A stretch of DNA of 9,960 bases. Origin: Patulibacter sp052039575 (GTDB lineage Bacteria > Actinomycetota > Thermoleophilia > Solirubrobacterales > Solirubrobacteraceae). Position 1 is the first letter of the stretch; every line of letters starts with the position of its first letter. The stretch lies in assembly GCA_052039575.1 (NCBI GenBank), contig JBQGEK010000373.1, positions 1-9,960 on the forward strand, given 5' to 3'. The notes under the pieces are model-generated. The model saw only the letters and a list, made by a program, of their open reading frames with translations, was not told where the DNA came from and ran no database searches. Below are positions 5,839 to 9,960 of this stretch, in pieces. The position numbers and the translations under genes are program-made.

Positions 5839-7085
5839 TTCGCGGACGCGCATCGAGCGGCAGCGACGTGCTGCTGCCGCCCCGCCCCGCGCGTCGGGGG
5901 TTGCGGCTGGCGGACGCGGTCACGGTCGACGACGTTCGGCAGATCGCCGGCCGGCGACTTCCCCGCGCGATCTTCGAGCTGCTCGAGGGCGGTGCGGGCG
6001 ACGAGGTGACCGTCGCCCGCAACCGCGAAGCGCTGCGGCGCCTGGACCTGCGCCCGCGGCCGCTGGAGGACGTCTCCACGCGCACGCTGCAGACCACGGT
6101 GCTCGGCCAGTCGGTCGCGATGCCGGTGCTGCTGGCGCCGACCGGCGCGGGCCGCCTGATGCACCGTACGGCCGAGCTGTCGGTCGCGTCGGCGGCCGCG
6201 GACGCCGGGACGGTCTACGTCCAGAGCACCGTCAGCGCGTACCCGTTGGAGGACGTGTCGGAGCGGGCCGGGGGGACGGCTTGGTTCCAGCTCTACCTGC
6301 CGCCGGACCGCCGCGAGCTACCGGGGCTGCTGGCCCGGGTCGCGGCCGCCGGCTACCGCACGCTCGTCGTGACGATCGACCTGGCGGCGCTCGGCAACCG
6401 CGAGCGGGACGCGCGCAACCAGATCCTCAACCTGCCGATGTGGCACCCGCGCGCGCTCGCGCAGGGGTTCTCGCGGCCGCGCTGGGGCGTGGAGTTCCTG
6501 CGCGGCAACGTCGGGCTGGGCGCGGCACCCGAGCGCGGCGGACGGCAGTCGCTGGGCGACACCCGGGCCGTGATCGCGTCCGCAGCCTGCTCGGTCACGT
6601 GGGGTGACCTCGCCGCCCTGCGCGAGCAGTGGGACGGGCCGCTGGTGGTCAAGGGCGTGATGCGCCACGAGGAGTGCGACCGGCTCGTCGAGGCCGGGGT
6701 CGACGGGATCGTCGTGTCCAACCACGGCGGGCGCCAGCTCGATGGCGTCCCCGGAGCGATCGAGGTCCTGCCGTCGGTCGTCGACGCGGTCGGCGGGCGC
6801 GCCGAGGTCCTGGTCGACGGCGGGATCCGCCGCGGCACCGACGTGGTCAAGGCGCTCGCGCTGGGCGCGTCCGCCGTGCTGGTCGGGCGTCCCTACCTGT
6901 ACGGACTGGCGGCGGCGGGGGAGTCGGGCGTGCGCCGCGTGCTCGAGATCCTGCGGGCCGAGATCGACCTGACGCTGGCGTTGGTCGGGGCGTCGTCTCC
7001 GGCCGATCTGACCCGCGACATGGTCGGCGGCGTGGCGGTCGGTGAGGTGCGCCGACCGCACGACGTGGGCCTTTCGCGGCCCTGA
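5835..7085 (+). CDS. FMN-dependent alpha-hydroxy-acid dehydrogenase/oxidase family protein
   Basis: This (beta/alpha)8-barrel flavoenzyme of about 416 residues belongs to the family of lactate, glycolate and mandelate oxidoreductases, which oxidise 2-hydroxy acids to 2-oxo acids. Visible residues equivalent to the family set are Tyr154 (FQLY), Lys273 (VVKGV), catalytic His297 and Arg300 (SNHGGRQLDG), Asp328 and Arg332 (DGGIRRGTD) and the phosphate-binding GRP at 351-353. The first substrate tyrosine of the family (Tyr24 in glycolate oxidase) aligns with Leu49 in IFELLEGG, so the substrate may be atypical; MftD-type proteins share such a loss, but the loop here (GGRQLDG) is the general type. 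The open frame extends far upstream inside the reductase gene, but GTG 5835, overlapping the reductase stop by four bases, is the sensible start. GTG 5868 is an alternative. Whether it works as a dehydrogenase, oxidase or monooxygenase cannot be told. Confidence 0.9.
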   Translation: MIRGRASSGSDVLLPPRPARRGLRLADAVTVDDVRQIAGRRLPRAIFELLEGGAGDEVTVARNREALRRLDLRPRPLEDVSTRTLQTTVLGQSVAMPVLLAPTGAGRLMHRTAELSVASAAADAGTVYVQSTVSAYPLEDVSERAGGTAWFQLYLPPDRRELPGLLARVAAAGYRTLVVTIDLAALGNRERDARNQILNLPMWHPRALAQGFSRPRWGVEFLRGNVGLGAAPERGGRQSLGDTRAVIASAACSVTWGDLAALREQWDGPLVVKGVMRHEECDRLVEAGVDGIVVSNHGGRQLDGVPGAIEVLPSVVDAVGGRAEVLVDGGIRRGTDVVKALALGASAVLVGRPYLYGLAAAGESGVRRVLEILRAEIDLTLALVGASSPADLTRDMVGGVAVGEVRRPHDVGLSRP

Positions 7086-7235
7086 GGACCGGCCCCGGGG
7101 CGGCCATCCGGAGCGCTTTCCGGGAAACGCCTCTCAATCGTTCGTAATAAATACCCTCAATTTTGGGCGGGAGAGCCCCTTGAACCCTCGACGGCGCAAC
7201 GCCCGACAGGTCCCTCGTTCTCGGAAGGAGCAGAT
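7086..7235 (+). promoter_or_regulatory. Upstream region of the liv-type operon with AT-rich patch and small dyads
   Basis: This 150-base gap holds no gene. It contains GCCCCGGGGC (7092-7101, perfect palindrome) and TTTCCGGGAAA (7117-7127, palindrome about a central G); CCGGA (7108-7112) can also pair with TCCGG (7119-7123). A patch unusually AT-rich for this DNA follows (7137-7164), including TAATAAATACCCT with TACCCT (7152-7157) fitting TANNNT. A matching -35 is not evident. The operon promoter probably lies here, with the dyads as possible operators. A strong ribosome site GGAAGGAG (7223-7230) ends the region. Confidence 0.4.
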
Positions 7236-8024
7236 GTGAGGAGAGAGCAGAAACCGGCGGCCGCGCGCGGCCGCCCGGCCGGCGAAGCGTCGGACGTCGG
7301 CCTGCGGGTCGACGGCATCACCGTGCGATTCGGGGGCAATCCCGCGCTCGAAGACGTGTCGTTCGCGGCGCGCCGCGGCGAGGTACTGGCACTGATCGGA
7401 CCGAACGGCGCCGGCAAGAGCACGGCGCTGAAGACGGTCGCCGGGCTTCAGCGTCCGGACGCCGGAACGGTCGAGCTGCAGGGCGAGGACGTCTCGGACG
7501 TGAGCTTCCGCGGTCGCGCCACGCGCGGCCTCGCGCTGACGTTCCAGATCCCACGCTCGGCGTCGTTCCTGACCGTCGAGGAGCAGATCGCCGGCCAGGC
7601 CCGGGGGTTCCGGCACGTCCGGTTCTCGCGCCACAACGCCGCGCTCGCCCGCGTCGCCGAGGTGATCGAGCGGGTCGGTCTCGAAGACGCTGCCGCCAAG
7701 CGCACCCGGGACCTGACGCTCGGCGAGATCCGCCGGTTCGAGGTCGCGCGGGCGCTCGTCAACGAACCGCAGGTGCTGCTCGTCGACGAGCCGGCGTCCG
7801 GCATGAGCTCGGACGAGGCGCGTCAGCTCGTCGACGTGCTGCGCGGCGTGGCCGACGGCGGCGTCACCGTGATCCTCGTCGAGCACAACATCCCGTTCGT
7901 CTCGGCGCTCGCGCGCCGCACCGTGGTCCTGAGCGCGGGCCGCGTGTTGATCGAGGGCAGCACCGCTGACGTGCTCGCCTCTCCGACCGTGAAGGAGGCC
8001 TACCTTGGCCAGGCCGCTGCTTAG
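7236..8024 (+). CDS. Branched-chain amino acid-type ABC transporter ATP-binding protein (LivG-like)
   Basis: This 262-residue cytoplasmic ATPase belongs to the hydrophobic amino acid uptake (HAAT) importers. Walker A is GPNGAGKST (55-63), the Q-loop glutamine is Gln104, the signature region is LTLGEIRRFEVARAL (from Leu160; LivG proteins vary here), Walker B is VLLVDEP with Asp184 and Glu185, and the H-loop is His217. A 22-residue hydrophilic N-terminal extension precedes the usual start of the domain. GTG 7236 is the start: GGAAGGAG (7223-7230) lies five bases upstream, and the overlapping ATG at 7234 is followed at once by TGA. The gene overlaps the next one by 20 bases. It opens a livG-livF-livH-livM order in which ATPases precede permeases. 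Substrates of this family include amino acids, urea and aromatic or short organic acids, so the cargo is open. Confidence 0.92.
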   Translation: MRREQKPAAARGRPAGEASDVGLRVDGITVRFGGNPALEDVSFAARRGEVLALIGPNGAGKSTALKTVAGLQRPDAGTVELQGEDVSDVSFRGRATRGLALTFQIPRSASFLTVEEQIAGQARGFRHVRFSRHNAALARVAEVIERVGLEDAAAKRTRDLTLGEIRRFEVARALVNEPQVLLVDEPASGMSSDEARQLVDVLRGVADGGVTVILVEHNIPFVSALARRTVVLSAGRVLIEGSTADVLASPTVKEAYLGQAAA

Positions 8025-8730
8025 GGTCGACCGCGTATCGGCCCGGTACGGCGCGGTCCGCGCCATCGACGAGGTCTCGCTCGAGCTGCACGCCGGAGAC
8101 CTGCTGCTGCTCGCCGGCCCGAATGGCGCCGGCAAGTCGACGCTGATGAAGACGATCGTCGGCCTGCATCCGGTCGACGGCGGCGAGATCAGCCTCGGCG
8201 ACGACCGCATCGAGCGCTGGCCCGCGCACCGACGGGCCCGCCAGGGACTGGCGTACATCCCGGAGGGTCGCGGCGTGATCGCCGAGCTGACGGTCGCGGA
8301 GACCCTCGACATCGCGCAGTTCGGACGCGACTGGACGGCCAAGCGCCGCGCCGAGGTGCTCGAGCGGTTCCCCGTGCTGGGGCGCGCGCTCAAGCGGCCG
8401 GCGAGCACGCTGAGCGGCGGCGAGCAGCAGATGCTCGCGATCGCCCGCGCGCTGGCATCCGGCCCCCAGCTGCTGATCGTCGACGAGCCCTCGCTCGGCC
8501 TGGCGCCGCTGATCGTGAACGACGTGATGTCGCTGCTCAAGGACCTGCAGGAGCAGGGCCAGAGCATCCTGCTCGTCGAGCAGCGCGCCGCGCAGGTGCA
8601 GCACGTCGCCACGCGCACGCTGCTGATGCGCGAGGGGCGGATCTCGGAGGCGCCGGACGGCGCGTCGTTCGCCGAGATGGATTTCGCGAGCTTCGCCAGC
8701 TCTGACGCCGATTCGCTGGGAGCCACGTGA
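8005..8730 (+). CDS. Branched-chain amino acid-type ABC transporter ATP-binding protein (LivF-like)
   Basis: This is the second ATPase of the importer, 241 residues, expected to pair with the LivG-like subunit under the two permeases. Walker A is GPNGAGKST (38-46), the signature is LSGGEQQMLAIARAL (from Leu136), and Walker B is LLIVDEP with Asp160 and Glu161. It is followed by LGLAPLIV and by LLVEQ, where Gln stands in the H-loop position, as is usual for LivF. The YIPEGRGVIAELTVAETL segment is another LivF marker. The start is TTG 8005, supported by AAGGAGG (7992-7998) six bases upstream and by the 20-base overlap with livG; no ATG gives a complete N-terminus. The stop overlaps the permease ATG by one base. 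Confidence 0.93.
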   Translation: MARPLLRVDRVSARYGAVRAIDEVSLELHAGDLLLLAGPNGAGKSTLMKTIVGLHPVDGGEISLGDDRIERWPAHRRARQGLAYIPEGRGVIAELTVAETLDIAQFGRDWTAKRRAEVLERFPVLGRALKRPASTLSGGEQQMLAIARALASGPQLLIVDEPSLGLAPLIVNDVMSLLKDLQEQGQSILLVEQRAAQVQHVATRTLLMREGRISEAPDGASFAEMDFASFASSDADSLGAT

Positions 8731-9593
8731 TGCCGTCGTTCTCCGAAGTGCTCCAGGCCCTCGTCGACGGTCTCGCGCAGGGCTCCTCCTACGCGATCCT
8801 GGCGTTGGCCTTCACCGTGCTCTGGGCCACGGTCCGCACGGTCAACATGGCCCTGCTGCAGGTGGTCGCCGTCGGCGGCCTGGTCGCCTTCGCGCTGGCG
8901 GACGCCGGCGTCGTCGTCGCCTTCCTGGCCGCGATGGTGGTCGGGCTCGGCTTCGGTCTCGTGACCCACGTGGTCGCGGTCCAGTCGACGATCAAGAAGG
9001 GCCTGCTCTACCCGATCATCGCCTCGTTCGGCGTCGGCCTGCTGATCCAGGGCGGCATGTCCCTGACCGCGGGCGACGACGTCAAGGTGATGCCCGACCT
9101 GCTGCCCGAAGGCGTGATCGAGGTCAGCGGGATCTTCATCGGCTGGACCCCGCTGATCGTCTTCCTGATCACCACCGGCTTCGTCCTGCTGATCGCGGCG
9201 ATCGCCCGGTTCACGAAGCTCGGTCTGGGCTTCCGCGCGTCGGCGTGGCAGCCGGAGCTGGCGCAGGCCTACGGCATCAACGTCCGTGGCGTGCGGCTGT
9301 TCTCGGCCGGGGCCGCCGGTGTCGCCGCCGGCCTGGCCGGCGCGTGCGCGGGCATCCTGGCCGGATCGGTCAGCCCCTACGCGGGCGCCCTCACCGGCCT
9401 CAACGGCCTGGTCGCGATGCTGATCGGTGGCGCGGGCAACCCCGTGGGCGCCGTGCTCGGTGGCCTGCTGGTCGGCGTGCTGCAGGCCTTCGGCGGCCTG
9501 TTCGTGTCGAGCTCGATGCAGGGCGTGATCAGTCTCGCGCTGCTGTTCCTGGTGATGATCCTCCGGCCCAGCGGCCTGATGAAGGAGCGGTAG
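8730..9593 (+). CDS. Branched-chain amino acid-type ABC transporter permease (LivH-like)
   Basis: This membrane protein of about 287 residues has the hydrophobic profile of LivH permeases (about eight segments). Family landmarks are the N-terminal LVDGLAQGSSYAILALAFTV segment, the cytoplasmic coupling-loop region with LGLGFRASAWQPELAQAYGI, and the C-terminal Gly-rich stretch followed by LLFLVMILRPSGL. The usual NFAHG motif after the first segments is VNMALLQV here, so this is a diverged member. ATG 8730 is preferred because GGGAG (8718-8722) lies seven bases upstream; GTG 8727, in the same frame, is possible and would add one residue. The stop codon directly abuts the next gene's ATG. It should form the channel together with the LivM-like protein. 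Confidence 0.92.
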   Translation: MPSFSEVLQALVDGLAQGSSYAILALAFTVLWATVRTVNMALLQVVAVGGLVAFALADAGVVVAFLAAMVVGLGFGLVTHVVAVQSTIKKGLLYPIIASFGVGLLIQGGMSLTAGDDVKVMPDLLPEGVIEVSGIFIGWTPLIVFLITTGFVLLIAAIARFTKLGLGFRASAWQPELAQAYGINVRGVRLFSAGAAGVAAGLAGACAGILAGSVSPYAGALTGLNGLVAMLIGGAGNPVGAVLGGLLVGVLQAFGGLFVSSSMQGVISLALLFLVMILRPSGLMKER

Positions 9594-9960
9594 ATGAGCG
9601 CGTACTGGGCAAACCTGCTCGTCACGGCGGGCATCAACGCGATCGCGGCCTGGGCGCTGGGCTTCGCGATGCGCACGGGCCAGCTGTCGGTCGGTCACGC
9701 GGCGCTCGCCGGCATCGGTGGCTACGCCGCCGGCCGCCTGGCGCTCGAGGGCCTGCCGATTTGGCTGACCGTGCTGATCGCGATGGTCGTGACCGGCGCG
9801 ATCGGCGCGGTCCTGGCCGGGTTGACGCTGCGGCTCAACCACCTGTTCCTGGCGCTCGCGACGCTGATCTTCGGTGAGATCGCCGTACTGGTCGTGACCA
9901 GCAGCTCCGAGCTCGGCGCGGCCAGCGGCCTCGTCGGGATGCCGCTGCTGGACCTGCGCT
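9594..9960 (+). CDS. Branched-chain amino acid-type ABC transporter permease (LivM-like), 3' truncated by window
   Basis: The first 122 residues of the second permease are visible; the rest is beyond the window. The segment GQLSVGHAALAGIGGYAAG (29-47) is the standard LivM signature, corresponding to the GQLSLGHAAF form in other members. It is followed by a hydrophobic span, IWLTVLIAMVV, and by a stretch resembling the LivM pattern LRGxYFALxTL (here LRLNHLFLALATLIFGEI). ATG 9594 follows the LivH stop without a gap, and AAGGAG (9582-9587) within the end of livH lies six bases upstream. It is co-transcribed with the three preceding genes. The substrate-binding protein is not in the window and may follow downstream. 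Confidence 0.93.
   Translation, partial: MSAYWANLLVTAGINAIAAWALGFAMRTGQLSVGHAALAGIGGYAAGRLALEGLPIWLTVLIAMVVTGAIGAVLAGLTLRLNHLFLALATLIFGEIAVLVVTSSSELGAASGLVGMPLLDLR

Noticed and set aside
7134..9842. Very long open frame of 902 codons on the minus strand opposite the importer genes
   Set aside because: It lies antisense to four well-recognised genes. Its translation is low-complexity, rich in Arg, Asp, His and Gln, with no domain, as expected from antisense frames in GC-rich DNA.

Overview
The window is a gene-dense stretch of very GC-rich bacterial DNA with strong G/C third-position bias. An actinobacterial host (Actinomycetota, possibly a Thermoleophilia/Solirubrobacterales-type soil organism) is suggested by four things: base composition, a PucR-type regulator, an SDR of the mycofactocin-coupled kind, and a TANNNT -10 box placed for a leaderless start. 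The taxonomic call is inference; no rRNA or marker gene is present.

Layout. (1) 1-1835, plus strand: the 3' part of a two-domain sugar-type ABC ATPase (RbsA/MglA family), overlapping by one base with an RbsC-type permease. (2) 1916-2737, plus strand: a short-chain dehydrogenase with features of the mycofactocin-coupled subfamily. (3) 2738-2958: a convergent intergenic gap holding a short tandem repeat and two 50-nt hairpin units that are 90% identical. (4) 2959-4684, minus strand: a small Rieske [2Fe-2S] protein followed by a PucR-family transcription regulator. (5) 4685-4848: a divergent control region with a good inverted repeat and an apparent leaderless promoter. (6) 4849-7085, plus strand: a phthalate-dioxygenase-reductase-type flavin/[2Fe-2S] reductase, translationally coupled to an FMN-dependent alpha-hydroxy-acid dehydrogenase family protein. 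(7) 7236-9960, plus strand: a branched-chain-amino-acid-type ABC importer operon in the order ATPase (livG-like), ATPase (livF-like), permease (livH-like), permease (livM-like, cut by the window end).

How it may work together. The window looks like a catabolic island. Two importer systems flank a redox cluster containing an NAD(P)H-dependent flavin/ferredoxin reductase, a Rieske protein, an FMN alpha-hydroxy-acid oxidoreductase and an SDR. A PucR-type regulator encoded in the middle could bind the inverted repeat in the divergent promoter. The substrate cannot be read from the sequence. No terminal oxygenase catalytic subunit and no substrate-binding protein for either transporter lie inside the window, so the system must be completed outside it.

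Most notable: the repeated two-stage hairpin at the convergent junction; the reductase/FMN-dehydrogenase coupling with a missing substrate-binding tyrosine in the FMN enzyme; the SDR with Cys in place of the usual catalytic-tetrad Asn; and the leaderless promoter with an upstream inverted repeat.
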